From Bog-473 sp963764305 (GTDB lineage Bacteria; Actinomycetota; Acidimicrobiia; Acidimicrobiales; RAAP-2): a DNA stretch of 64,000 bases. The notes under the pieces were generated by a model. That model was not told where the DNA came from. It ran no database searches and was given only the letters and a program-made list of their open reading frames with translations. The stretch spans positions 180,060-244,059 of the forward strand of contig CAVXSD010000003.1 of assembly GCA_963764305.1 (NCBI GenBank), read 5' to 3'. Shown here one piece after another: positions 37,300-46,087 of the stretch (position 1 is the first letter of the stretch; each line of letters starts with the position of its first letter). A program made the position numbers and the translations under genes.

Positions 37300-37988
37300 A
37301 GCCCCTGGTGAAGGTTGAAGGCCTGGTCGCGGGTTACGGGAAGGTCAGCATCGTCCGCGGGGTCGATCTCGAGATCTGCACAGGTGAAGTCGTCGCTTTG
37401 CTGGGACCGAACGGAGCTGGCAAGACCACCACGATTCTCACGATGGCGGGAGAATTGCCGCCTTTGGGCGGTGTCGTTCGCTGCCTTGACCTCGATGACA
37501 ACTCGCCGATGTACGAGCGCACCCGAGCAGGACTCGCCCTCGTGACTGATGCCCACGCAGTATTCATGCGTATGACCGTCGCCGAGAACCTGCGCGTTTT
37601 CCAAACGACCGCTGACAAGCTCGTAGATATATTCCCAGAGTTGGCATCGCACCTCGATCGGCGCGTCGGACTCCTCTCGGGCGGCCAACAGCAGATGCTC
37701 GCGCTGGGCTTAGCACTCTCGCGCCGACCGGCGCTCATCCTCGCGGACGAACTCTCGATCGGACTGGCGCCGATCATTGTCGATCGGCTTTTCTCTGTGC
37801 TGCGTGCTGCGGCCGATGAGGGCGTCGGCGTGATGCTCGTCGAGCAATACGTCCACAAGGCTTTGGCGATCGCCGACCGCGTCTACGTCATGGATCGAGG
37901 TCGAATCGCGATTTCGGGCGCGGCGGTCGATCTACGAGAGCGCGTGGATGAGATCCAGGCTTCGTACCTGACGGGTACGGCCTCATAG
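37296..37988 (+). CDS. ABC transporter ATPase, LivF type
   Basis: The 230-aa ATPase completes the importer. Walker A is GPNGAGKTT, the signature LSGGQQQMLALGLAL is canonical, and Walker B is ALILADELSIGLAP (Glu after Asp present). ATG 37296 overlaps the fusion gene by ATGA. The dimer would pair this canonical NBD with the LivG half that has the altered signature, giving one consensus and one degenerate ATP site. The gene converges on the MBL hydrolase gene. Confidence 0.93.
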   Translation: MKPLVKVEGLVAGYGKVSIVRGVDLEICTGEVVALLGPNGAGKTTTILTMAGELPPLGGVVRCLDLDDNSPMYERTRAGLALVTDAHAVFMRMTVAENLRVFQTTADKLVDIFPELASHLDRRVGLLSGGQQQMLALGLALSRRPALILADELSIGLAPIIVDRLFSVLRAAADEGVGVMLVEQYVHKALAIADRVYVMDRGRIAISGAAVDLRERVDEIQASYLTGTAS

Positions 37989-38085
37989 CAGGTCAGCGGG
38001 GGCGAGCCGGGCTGGTCGACGCGCTGCTTCGCCGACCCTTTGGACCGTGTCGGACCTGCGATTCGATGCGGAGCACTCCGACCGG

Positions 38086-38943
38086 TCAGAGGCTGATGAC
38101 CGTCAGATCCTCGCCGACCGTTATGTGGCCCTGGTAGCCACCACTGCGGAGATCCAGCGCGAAGGCCTCAGCGTCGCCGGTTACCTCTGGCGGAGGGATG
38201 AGGTGTGTAAGGACGACATGCGGCACACCGGCACGAGTGGCCATCTCGCCGAGCTCGACGGTGTCAGCGTGGTAGCTGAAGATCGTCTCGAAGACCGTCC
38301 CGGAGATCAGCGGCTGCATGGCCGAAGTCCGACAGGCTTCGTGCACGAGCACGTCAGCACCGATCGACAAGTGCTCGATCTCGGAGCACACACGAGTGTC
38401 GCCGGAGACCACAACTGTCGCGTCCGGCGTCTCGATCCTGTACGCGACAGCGTCGGGCACCGGCTCGTGGTGCACGGCGACTGCGAGCACACGTATCTGG
38501 CCGTCGTCGCTCGTCCAGACGACATCGGGGGTGGTTGGAACGTCGAACGGTTGGAGCACCACCTCGATCGGCGCCGCGCCCGTGTGCTCGGTGCGGATCG
38601 AGAGGTCGTCGTCATACGGCTCGAGCATGCGGCTGACGAAGCGGGCGGCGACTCCCCTGGCAGCGACGACGACGAGAGGCCCAGTGGGGGCGAGCTGCTG
38701 CTGAACCCATCGAGTCATGGCGACGTCGGGTAGTCCGACGACGTGGTCGCTGTGCATGTGGGTCAGGAATAGAGCGGTGAGCGCGTGCGGGGGAGTCCCC
38801 GCCTCCATCAGGCGCATGACCGTGGAACGACCGGCGTCGAACTGCAACGCGACATCACCGTGACGAATCAATACCCCCGCACCGGCGCGACCGGGCCGGG
38901 GGTGTGGCACACCGGTCCCTGTGAGAATCACCTCGGTAGTCAT
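38086..38943 (-). CDS. MBL-fold metallo-hydrolase (RNase Z/arylsulfatase-like)
   Basis: The 285-aa beta-lactamase-fold protein has the dinuclear metal motif FLTHMHSDHVVGLPD, VVSGDTRVCSEIE and HVVLTHLIPPP. The N-terminus VILTGTGVPHPRPGRAGAGV is typical of the RNase Z-like/arylsulfatase branch. It starts 3 bp after the P450 stop, so it is the last gene of the aromatic-catabolism operon. A role as hydrolase of a pathway ester or lactone is possible but unproven. Confidence 0.85.
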   Translation of the reverse strand: MTTEVILTGTGVPHPRPGRAGAGVLIRHGDVALQFDAGRSTVMRLMEAGTPPHALTALFLTHMHSDHVVGLPDVAMTRWVQQQLAPTGPLVVVAARGVAARFVSRMLEPYDDDLSIRTEHTGAAPIEVVLQPFDVPTTPDVVWTSDDGQIRVLAVAVHHEPVPDAVAYRIETPDATVVVSGDTRVCSEIEHLSIGADVLVHEACRTSAMQPLISGTVFETIFSYHADTVELGEMATRAGVPHVVLTHLIPPPEVTGDAEAFALDLRSGGYQGHITVGEDLTVISL

Positions 38944-38946
38944 TCG

Positions 38947-40140
38947 TCAGTCATGGTATGGAGTCACTTTCACGGGCAGTGACCTGAATGACCGGATCAG
39001 GTTGTTGCGCTTGCGGACCGGAGATCCGTTGAGCTCGATCCTCCCCACCCGCTCGACAAGCGAGGCGAGCACGGCAGCGCCTTCCAGGCGAGCCAGGCCC
39101 ATCCCCACGCACGCGTGCTCCCCGTAGCCAAAGGCGACATGACCGGCACTTTCACGCGTGATGTCAAAGCGGTCCGGCTCTTTCCAGCGCCGCTCGTCAC
39201 GGTTGGCGGCGGCAAAGCTGACGAGCACGCGCGATCCGGCCGGAATTTCGACGCCGCCGACGCTGGCGTCAACCTTGGCGACCCGCGTGAAGCAGGTGAT
39301 CGGGCTCTCAATGCGAAGCACCTCGTTGAAGGCGGCCTTGATGCGATCCGGCCCCTCCCGCAGGATCTGCCACTGATCCGGGTGCGTGGCGAAGAGCCAT
39401 ACGGCGTTGCCGAGCGCGCTGATCGTCGTGTCGAGCGACGGAGCGAGGTAGTCGATGAACAGCATCGGGCACCGGGAGCGCTCGATCTCACCCCGGTCGG
39501 CTGCGCGCTGAATGTTTGCGCCGAAAGAGAGCTCGGGCAACTCCAGCTCGGCGAGCTGTTGCGCGTACGCGCTCATCGCGAGGATGCCATCGCTCGCCGC
39601 TACGGCTCGGTCGTTGAGCGGACCGAGCCCGTCGAATTGGGCTGCAGCCCAGTCCACCAAGTCTCGACGACCATCGGCGGGCCAGCCGAGCAGGTCAGGG
39701 ACCCACGTCGCCGGCAACATCTCGGCGAGATCGGTAACAGCGTCGAAGTGGCGCCGTCCGACGAGTCGGTCGACGAGCGCATCGGCGATAGACTGCGCGT
39801 CAGAACGCAGATCGGCGAGCGATCGCGGTGTCAGCGGTCGACCGATGATCTCACGCTGCGTCCGGTGTTCTTCGCCGTCGCTCATCAGCGTCGTACCGCG
39901 GCCAAGGCTGTTGATCACGTCGTTCAACGCAACGCCCTCACCCGAGACGAACGTGGCGGGGTCGCCAAGAATGCGTCGCACTTCTTCGTAGCGGGTGGCT
40001 GCATACATTCCATGAGCTGGGAGCCAGGCGAGCGGCCCGGCATCACGAAGCGCTCGGAGGTGTGGGTAGGGATCGTCGAGGACATCGTCGGAGAAGAGGT
40101 TGGCCTCGTACCGAGGGATGTCCACTACGTGCTTCGCCAT
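38947..40140 (-). CDS. Cytochrome P450
   Basis: The 397-aa soluble bacterial P450 has the heme loop FGYGEHACVGMGLAR (Cys ligand), ExxR as EVLR, and the I-helix segment DYLAPSLDTT, in which the acid-alcohol pair is D-T with Ser-Leu before it. ATG 40140 overlaps the stop of the FAH-family gene (TGATG). Bacterial P450s in such operons hydroxylate or demethylate the growth substrate. Ferredoxin partners are not encoded nearby. Confidence 0.92.
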   Translation of the reverse strand: MAKHVVDIPRYEANLFSDDVLDDPYPHLRALRDAGPLAWLPAHGMYAATRYEEVRRILGDPATFVSGEGVALNDVINSLGRGTTLMSDGEEHRTQREIIGRPLTPRSLADLRSDAQSIADALVDRLVGRRHFDAVTDLAEMLPATWVPDLLGWPADGRRDLVDWAAAQFDGLGPLNDRAVAASDGILAMSAYAQQLAELELPELSFGANIQRAADRGEIERSRCPMLFIDYLAPSLDTTISALGNAVWLFATHPDQWQILREGPDRIKAAFNEVLRIESPITCFTRVAKVDASVGGVEIPAGSRVLVSFAAANRDERRWKEPDRFDITRESAGHVAFGYGEHACVGMGLARLEGAAVLASLVERVGRIELNGSPVRKRNNLIRSFRSLPVKVTPYHD

Positions 40141-40967
40141 CACACACACCGGTTGCGGATCGTGCCGATCCCCTCAACCCAGGTCTCGAGGAGCTGGCCC
40201 GGACGCAAGAACCTCGGCGGTTTCCGGGTGGCGCCGATGCCAGCCGGGGTACCGGTGAAGAGCACATCGCCGGGAAGCAGCGGCAGGACAGCAGAGAGCT
40301 CGGCGATCAAGCGTGGCACGCTGAAGATGAGGTCGGAGGTGCGCGCGTCCTGCACCGTCTCCCCGTCCACCGCACAACCCAGCGCGAGGTCCCCGGGGTC
40401 GGGTACCTCGTCGAGCGTGACGAGCCAAGGCCCCATCGGCCCATAGCCCCGGCGAGACTTCCCCAGCGAGAACTGCGAACCGGCGGCGAACTGGAGCGTG
40501 CGGTCGCTGATGTCCTGGCCGACGGTGAGGCCGGCGACGTGCGACCACGCGTCGGCCTCGTCGACCCGGTCGGCGAGGGTGCCGATCACGGCCACGAGCT
40601 CGACCTCCCAGTCCACGGTCTCACCGACAATCTCGATCTCGTCGAACGGGCCCGACAGCGAGGCCGGGAACTTGGTGAAGGTGGCAGGGACGCTCGGTAC
40701 CGCCATTCCGGACTCCTCGGCGTGGCTCCGATAGTTCAGACCTATGGCAAAGACCTGCCGCGGTGCCGGTACTGGACAGCCGAGGTCGACCTCGTTGAGG
40801 GGTGCCGTGCCAGCAGTGATTCCAGCGGCGAAGTCGACAAAGGCCGGCCAGTCCTCGTAGACGCTCATCGGGTCGGGTCCGAAACGCCCCGCGGACGCGT
40901 CATGGACATCGGCGATCGCAGCGTCAAGGACGAGAGCGGCGCGGCCGCGGTGGTTCGCGAGCTTCAT
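40140..40967 (-). CDS. Fumarylacetoacetate hydrolase family protein
   Basis: The 275-aa protein shows the FAH fold signatures FAIGLNYRSHAEESG, FTKFPASLSGPFDEIEI and VDWEVELVAVIG (Mg-binding Glu pair), then GQDISDRTLQ and GDVLFTGTPAGIGATRKPPRF. Members hydrolyse or decarboxylate beta-dicarbonyl products of ring cleavage, such as hydroxypentadienoate or oxalocrotonate derivatives. ATG 40967 overlaps the monooxygenase stop; the longer upstream frame is not homologous. It fits a late step of a meta-cleavage pathway. Confidence 0.92.
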   Translation of the reverse strand: MKLANHRGRAALVLDAAIADVHDASAGRFGPDPMSVYEDWPAFVDFAAGITAGTAPLNEVDLGCPVPAPRQVFAIGLNYRSHAEESGMAVPSVPATFTKFPASLSGPFDEIEIVGETVDWEVELVAVIGTLADRVDEADAWSHVAGLTVGQDISDRTLQFAAGSQFSLGKSRRGYGPMGPWLVTLDEVPDPGDLALGCAVDGETVQDARTSDLIFSVPRLIAELSAVLPLLPGDVLFTGTPAGIGATRKPPRFLRPGQLLETWVEGIGTIRNRCV

Positions 40968-42463
40968 GACGTCGTCCCCCGTGCCAGGTCGTGGCGGAGG
41001 TCGGCGAGCAGTGTCGTCGCTATTTTCGCCGTCGGTGCCGTGCCGTAGAGGTAGAAATCGGGTCGCTGTAGCGCACACGCCGTGTCATGCTCGCTGAACC
41101 AACGGATGAAGAGCGGATCGGGGTCGGCGAGCGCGACGATACGGCCACCGATCGACTCGAACCAGGTCTGCTCGTTCGAACCGATGCACTTGACATCGGA
41201 TCCGAGGACCACGAGTCGCCAACCGTTGCCGTGCACCTCGTCGAACCGTCGGCCGCCATCTTTGCCCTGCACGAGCTGCGTGCCCGCGTGAGGAGCGGTC
41301 GGGTGGATGAACCCCACCGTCACAATAGGGAGTCCGGGCGGCGGTGCCGGCTGGTCGCCGACGCCGGCGGCCATTGCCTCGTCGCGCGCAGCGGCCTCAG
41401 CGGGATCGGGCACGCAGATCACCCCTCCGAGCTCCATGGAAAAGTCGATCGCCGCCCTCGCGCTCGGCAATCGCTCGGACTGGTAGCTGTCGAGCAGTGC
41501 ATCGCCGGCAACATCAACGAGCACGAGGTCGAGCTTCCAGGCGAGGTTGGCGGCATCGCGCAGGCCCGAGCACATGCCTTGGCCGGCGAACGGAGGCATG
41601 AGGTGAGCGGCATCGCCAGCGAGGAAGGCGCGCTCCGTGCGCCATCGCTCGGCGTAGCGGGCGTTGAAGGTGTAGACGGCATGACGCTCGAGCCGGGCGT
41701 TCCCGGGGTGCACATCCCACGGCGCGAGCAGTTCCCACGCACGCGCCTCTTCATTGAATTCTTCGAGCGATTCGTGCGGCAGGCGCATGAACTCCCATCG
41801 CCGTCGTCCGGGCCCTCCTGACACTGCGGTCGTTGGCCGCGTCGGATCACAGATCTGGAGGTTGATCGGGTCGAACTCGCGCGGTTCAGCCAGGATCACA
41901 TCGAGGATCAGCCAGTCATAGAAGAACCCGAGATCGGTGACGGGCAGCCCGGTCGATGCCCTCACGGTGCTGTTGGCGCCATCGCAGCCGACGAGGTAGC
42001 GACCCGAGACGGTCGTGCCGTCGGCACCGGTCGCGACGACGCGGTCGCCCCGCTGCTCGATGCTGTTGACCTCGACCCCGCGATGAACATCGACACCGCA
42101 CTCGCCGGCACGACGGTCGAGCACCTGCTCGATCATGGGCTGGTTGAACATCGACGACGCAGGCCACCCCGAAGGGCCGTCGCCGCTCTGGCCGAACCGC
42201 AGCAGCGTCGTGCCCGCGGCATTCCGCCACTCGTAGATGTCAGCCGGCTCGCTGATCGTCCGCAGCTCGTCACCAATACCGCACGCCTGAAGGATGCGCC
42301 CAACCTCGTGATCGAAGTGCACCGCTCGAGGAAGTGGGTAGGGCTCTGGCCACCGCTCGAGCACCGTGACAGTGCGTCCGAGTTGAGCGAGCAGGATCGC
42401 CAGCGAGCTGCCTACCGGCCCGTAGCCGACGATAATGACCTCGGCGTCGGTGTCGACGCTCAT
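40964..42463 (-). CDS. FAD-dependent aromatic hydroxylase (MhpA/PheA type)
   Basis: The 499-aa flavoprotein has the N-terminal Rossmann motif VIIVGYGPVGSSLAILLAQLG, the DG motif VGCDGANSTVR and the FAD/GD motif FLAGDAAHLMPPFAGQGMCS. This arrangement is that of group A hydroxylases acting on phenols or 3-hydroxyphenylpropionate, giving catechols for ring cleavage. The C-terminal thioredoxin-like domain ends in the GTTS region. ATG 42463 overlaps the dioxygenase stop (ATGA). The exact substrate is unknown. Confidence 0.93.
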   Translation of the reverse strand: MSVDTDAEVIIVGYGPVGSSLAILLAQLGRTVTVLERWPEPYPLPRAVHFDHEVGRILQACGIGDELRTISEPADIYEWRNAAGTTLLRFGQSGDGPSGWPASSMFNQPMIEQVLDRRAGECGVDVHRGVEVNSIEQRGDRVVATGADGTTVSGRYLVGCDGANSTVRASTGLPVTDLGFFYDWLILDVILAEPREFDPINLQICDPTRPTTAVSGGPGRRRWEFMRLPHESLEEFNEEARAWELLAPWDVHPGNARLERHAVYTFNARYAERWRTERAFLAGDAAHLMPPFAGQGMCSGLRDAANLAWKLDLVLVDVAGDALLDSYQSERLPSARAAIDFSMELGGVICVPDPAEAAARDEAMAAGVGDQPAPPPGLPIVTVGFIHPTAPHAGTQLVQGKDGGRRFDEVHGNGWRLVVLGSDVKCIGSNEQTWFESIGGRIVALADPDPLFIRWFSEHDTACALQRPDFYLYGTAPTAKIATTLLADLRHDLARGTTS

Positions 42464-43342
42464 GTCGAGCGCAGCGGCTGGTGCCCCCACGCGCTGATCC
42501 GGCCGTAACGGCGATTGTCGTTCCACCCGTCGGTGATCACCCGGGCGCCGTAGCCAACCTCGATCTGAAACCCGGCCGGCGTCTGCAGGTAGAAGCTGAA
42601 CATGCCGTCGTTGTCGTGACGACCGAGCCCGTTGGGGATAGCCAGGTCAGCTGGCCCACGCTCGATCGAAGGCGGCTCCGACGTCGTCGCGCTCGTTGAG
42701 CTCGAACATGATGTGGTGCAGGCGTTGTGGGAGATCGAATGGCGCCCGAGCGAGCGCGATCGTGTGATGCCGCTGGTTGCAATGGTAGAACCGCACTTCA
42801 AGGTCGATGCCGGGCGCGAGCTCGGTCTCGAGCCAGTCCGACTGGGAGAAGCCGAGACCCTCGGTGAGAAACATGTGGGACTCCTCGAACGCGGTCGTGG
42901 CGAAGACCGCGTGCCCGAACCCGACGCCGTCGGTGAGGAAGCCGCCGGGGACCAGCGCAGAGGTGAATGGGCTCGTTGCGTCGGCCGGCTCCAGGACAAC
43001 CTCGACGTCGAGGCCCCACGGTGCCGTGGCCCGAACGAGGTGTTGTACCCGGCGCTCGCTGGCGTCGCCGTCTGCGACGTCTGCGCCGATTCGCTGCAGC
43101 CGGGCGATCACGGCGTCGAACGCCCCTGGGTCCACCACCTCGACGCCCATCGCTATTGCGTCGTTCGCTGGTCCGGACTGCACGAGTAGCCGATTGGCGC
43201 GTTGGTCGTTGCGCCACGTGGCAACCCCAGAAACCGTCGGTTCGCCAGGCACGAGGCCCACCACATCGGCGAACACTGGCGCGAGGGTGTCCGGGTCGGG
43301 CACCTCGAGGACGAGGTAACCGAGCTCTATCTGGTGTTCCAT
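42460..43342 (-). pseudogene. Type I extradiol dioxygenase gene (BphC-like) with one extra base
   Basis: ATG 43342 follows AGAGGACG. The protein would be 293 aa with two vicinal-oxygen-chelate modules. Iron ligands: His in VGFGHAVFATT, His in RLHHIMFELNE, and Glu in GFQIEVGYGA. After FDRAW (about 42650) the frame ends in TGA; the match resumes one base later as DLAIPNGLGRHDNDGMFSFY. The Glu ligand therefore lies beyond the break and the enzyme as written is inactive. The length is 883 nt, one more than a multiple of three. Its stop overlaps the next gene's ATG, so the operon is otherwise in good order. Confidence 0.85.
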
Positions 43343-43362
43343 TTTTTCGTCCTCTCGTGTTG

Positions 43363-44278
43363 TCAAGCGAATGAGGTGAAGAGTCGCAACGTGCTGGATC
43401 GAAGTGCGTCAACGAGCGAGTCGACTCCGTCGATGCGTTCGGCTGCGGCAGCGACAACCGGTTCTGGCGTGAACGGGAAGTCGCTCCCGTAGTGCAGATG
43501 GTCGAGCGTCGTCATGGTCATGCAGCGCATCGAGCTGGCGCGGCACCGCGAACCCGGCCAGGTCGAAGTGGAGTCGACCGAGGTCGCTGAGCACGTCGAC
43601 GTGGGGGGCGAGGATGTGCGCGAAGGCGCTGACGCGGTCGGCAACGAGGGGCAGGGTCGCGCCGCCGTGCGGAATGATCAGCTGTACATTGGGGTAGCGG
43701 TCGATGACGCCCCTGAGCACGAGGTCCACGACAACGCGAGTCGTGTCGAAGAAGAACTCCACCATCGGTCGCGGCCACTCGAACGATGTGTGCTCCCAGC
43801 ACGCCGGCGACGTCGGGTGCAGCAGGACGCGAGCACCGCGGCGGTCGAGTTCTCGGAAGACCGGTTCGAACATCGCATCGCTCACGTACGTGCCACTGAT
43901 GTTCGTGAGCAGGACGAACCCGTCGACGTCAAGGTTGTCCACGCAGTGAGCGATCTCGGCGATGGCGGCGTCCACGTCCGGTAGCGGAAGCGACGCGAGC
44001 AACCCGAACCGACCATGGTGGTCGACCACTGCTCGCCGACCGTCCTCGTTCACTTCGCGTGCGAGGTCGATGGCGGTCGAGCCGTCGCCGACGTGCACCC
44101 CCGGCGACGAGATCGACAGCAGCGACGTGGCGATGCCCAGCCGGTCCATCACCTCCAGGTGCTGGTCGGCCGACCACTCCGGAATCCACGGCATCCCGTC
44201 GGGCTGGTCGTGGCCAGCCCGCTGGAGGGCGGCCCGGTACCCGTCAGGGACGTAGTGGGCATGGACGTCGATCTTCAC
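43363..44278 (-). pseudogene. Amidohydrolase (ACMSD-like) gene with one extra base
   Basis: GTG 44278 overlaps the upstream hydrolase stop. The metal-dependent hydrolase fold shows KIDVHAHYVPDGY (HxH), VLLHPTSPACWEH and LIIPHGGATLPLVADR. Near 43525 the frame shifts by one base; the continuation LDHLHYGSDFPFTPEPVV, carrying the last metal-binding Asp, is in the other frame and ends at 43363. The length is 916 nt (305 codons plus one). Such enzymes decarboxylate or hydrolyse ring-cleavage products. The break may be real or a consensus error. Confidence 0.82.
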
Positions 44279-45228
44279 TCGCCCAGTGTGGCAATCCACT
44301 CGAGGATTGTGTCAACGTACAGCTCCGGCCGGTCACCGTGCATCGAGTGACCGACGTCGGGGAATGATCGGTAGTCCACTGCAACGCCTGCAGTTGTAAG
44401 GAGATGCCTTACCCGCTGGGCCTGCTGGTCGGACATCGCTCCGAGTAGGAACCCGTTGGCGTCATCGGTGATGCGCATGTGGTGCGTCAGAAGCACGGAT
44501 CCGACCTTGACGTTGCGCAGCATCTGCTCGTGGTCACAGGAGACGCCGACGGTCCCGGCCCAGAAAGACCGGCCCCATTCCGGGTCGTACTCCTTGAGGT
44601 TCTGGGGAGGCTCGTCGGACACCTGGATGAATCTCATGTGCTCGGGCAACCAGGACGCCGATGCCTCCCGCATCGCGTCCCAGGCACCGATCGACCACTG
44701 GTCGCCGAGGAATGTGCTCCAGAGGTCGAACATCGGGCCGATGCACTGACGGATGCCCGGGGCGACCGCCGGCCGGACCTCCGACGCGAACAGCGGGGGG
44801 TCCTCGTAGACCGCGGCGACAACCTGACCGGGCTTCGCGTACGCCGAGAGCCATGCAGAGAGGACGCCGCCGGAAGAGAGACCGCTCACGACCGCGGGCC
44901 GGCCGATGACCACGTCAATGAAGCGGACAAGGTCGTTGCCCATGTTGTCGAGCGTGTAGCGGCCCGGCGTCCGGGTGCTCCGCCCCTGGCCCCGGAGGTC
45001 GACGGCGAACACCTCGAAGTGGTCGGCGAGCCGAGGCATGGCGGTTTCGTATCCCCACCAGGATTCCGTCTGGCCCGGGATGAGCAGCAGCGCGGGCGAT
45101 CCGGCGCCGCCGGCGGTCGCATAGTTCATCTGGATCTCGCCGAGGTCGACCAGGTGCTCGGCGAAGTCGTGAGAGACGTAGGTCTCGCCCGCGTTGTCGG
45201 GGCCGTAGCGGGCTCGGTAGTCGGTCAT
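44275..45228 (-). CDS. Alpha/beta hydrolase (first gene of the aromatic operon)
   Basis: The 317-aa hydrolase has the oxyanion region LLLIPGQTESWWGYETAMPR, VFAVDLRGQGRS, the nucleophile elbow SGLSSGGVLSAW and the His segment DVGHSMHGDRPE. Meta-cleavage pathways use this fold to split the C-C bond of the ring-fission product; ester hydrolysis is the alternative. ATG 45228 is chosen because an earlier GTG (45249) adds only seven residues. It is divergent from the TetR gene, with a candidate operator between. Confidence 0.85.
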   Translation of the reverse strand: MTDYRARYGPDNAGETYVSHDFAEHLVDLGEIQMNYATAGGAGSPALLLIPGQTESWWGYETAMPRLADHFEVFAVDLRGQGRSTRTPGRYTLDNMGNDLVRFIDVVIGRPAVVSGLSSGGVLSAWLSAYAKPGQVVAAVYEDPPLFASEVRPAVAPGIRQCIGPMFDLWSTFLGDQWSIGAWDAMREASASWLPEHMRFIQVSDEPPQNLKEYDPEWGRSFWAGTVGVSCDHEQMLRNVKVGSVLLTHHMRITDDANGFLLGAMSDQQAQRVRHLLTTAGVAVDYRSFPDVGHSMHGDRPELYVDTILEWIATLGE

Positions 45229-45267
45229 CGTCGAATACTCTGTTCGCACGATCAGGAATCTGTCAAG

Positions 45268-45289
45268 AGCCTGTTCATTTGATTAGGCT
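45268..45289. promoter_or_regulatory. Inverted repeat between TetR gene and aromatic operon
   Basis: AGCCT-N12-AGGCT, 7 bp before the TetR start. TTGACA (45266-45261 on the minus strand) overlaps the edge and could be the -35 of the operon. It is a likely site for the divergent TetR regulator. Confidence 0.5.
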
Positions 45290-45295
45290 GCTGAC

Positions 45296-45937
45296 ATGTC
45301 GAAGACCTCGACGACCTCCATCGCACGGGTCACACGTCCGTCGGCGGATGCCACGCGAGAACGGATCGTGACGGCCGCCGTCGACCTATTCTCGGAGCGC
45401 TCCTTCGATGGTGCGACGACGCGCGACATCGCTGCGAACGCGGGGGTCACCCAGCCCCTCTTGAACTACCACTTCCGCTCGAAAGAAGAGCTGTGGCAGG
45501 CCGCCGTCGATTCGCTCTTCGAACTCTTGAATCGGGCAATGGATGAGCGAGCCATCGGACTGCGTGGGGTCGGCGAAATCACGAGAGCGAAGCTGCTCGT
45601 GCGCGAGTTCATCACCTTCTCGGCACGAAACCCGCAACTACATCGGATCATCATGCAGGAGTCCAAGGCCGACGGCCCGCGGATGGACTACCTCGTCGAC
45701 CGTCACGTCCGTCCGATCTACGAGCGCACGATCGAGATCTTCGAGTCCTTGGCACAAATGGGCGCTGTGCCGAACGTCCCGGCTCCGCACCTCTACTACA
45801 TCCTCACCGGCGCGGGCCCGACGATGTTCGTACTCGCTCCGGAGTGCCGACGACTCAGCTCCGTCGATCCGTTCCACAACGACGTGATCAAGGCGCACGC
45901 CGACGCGGTCTGCCAGCTCTTGTTCGGCAGCGCCTGA
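45296..45937 (+). CDS. TetR-family regulator
   Basis: The 213-aa regulator has a TetR N-terminal helix-turn-helix: RERIVTAAVDLFSERSFDGA, TTRDIAANAGVTQPLLNYHF and RSKEELW. The C-terminal ligand domain (LREFITFSARNPQLHRIIMQ region) is of the class often paired with catabolic operons. The gene is divergent from the seven-gene aromatic operon and separated from it by 67 bp holding an inverted repeat. Likely repressor relieved by the substrate or an intermediate. Confidence 0.92.
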   Translation: MSKTSTTSIARVTRPSADATRERIVTAAVDLFSERSFDGATTRDIAANAGVTQPLLNYHFRSKEELWQAAVDSLFELLNRAMDERAIGLRGVGEITRAKLLVREFITFSARNPQLHRIIMQESKADGPRMDYLVDRHVRPIYERTIEIFESLAQMGAVPNVPAPHLYYILTGAGPTMFVLAPECRRLSSVDPFHNDVIKAHADAVCQLLFGSA

Positions 45938-45957
45938 ACGCAGCGGTCAACGAAGCG

Positions 45958-45981
45958 GGCCCTTGGGCGCAGCAAAGGGCC
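45958..45981 (+). terminator. Terminator hairpin after the TetR gene
   Basis: GGCCCTT and AAGGGCC pair perfectly over a 10-nt loop, starting 20 bp after the stop codon. Confidence 0.65.
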
Positions 45982-46019
45982 GAACGTCTTGGATCTGCCC
46001 TTTGCCACACCTTCTTTGC

Positions 46020-46055
46020 TGGCGGGGGATGATTTGAACCTCCGAACTTCGGGCA
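46020..46055 (-). repeat. Degenerate 3' end of a tRNA gene (second copy)
   Basis: Minus strand: GCCCGAAGTTCGGAGG, loop TTCAAAT, then CATCC and CCCGCCA. It is similar to the tRNA-Met 3' end at 63959-64000 and to 29790-29829, in the same direction, with one T-stem mismatch. It directly abuts the dinB regulatory region. Read as an old attachment-site copy. Confidence 0.5.
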
Positions 46056-46067
46056 CCCCCTAGAAAG

Positions 46068-46081
46068 CGAACATACGTTCG
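46068..46081. promoter_or_regulatory. LexA (SOS) box upstream of dinB
   Basis: CGAACATACGTTCG is a perfect palindromic match to the actinobacterial LexA core GAAC-N4-GTTC with flanking C/G. It ends 6 bp before the dinB start, so bound LexA would block transcription. Confidence 0.85.
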
Positions 46082-46087
46082 ACTAAT

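Noticed and set aside
39115..40446. Plus-strand open frame of 443 codons
   Set aside because: It runs antisense to the P450 and FAH-family genes, both of which have complete signature motifs.
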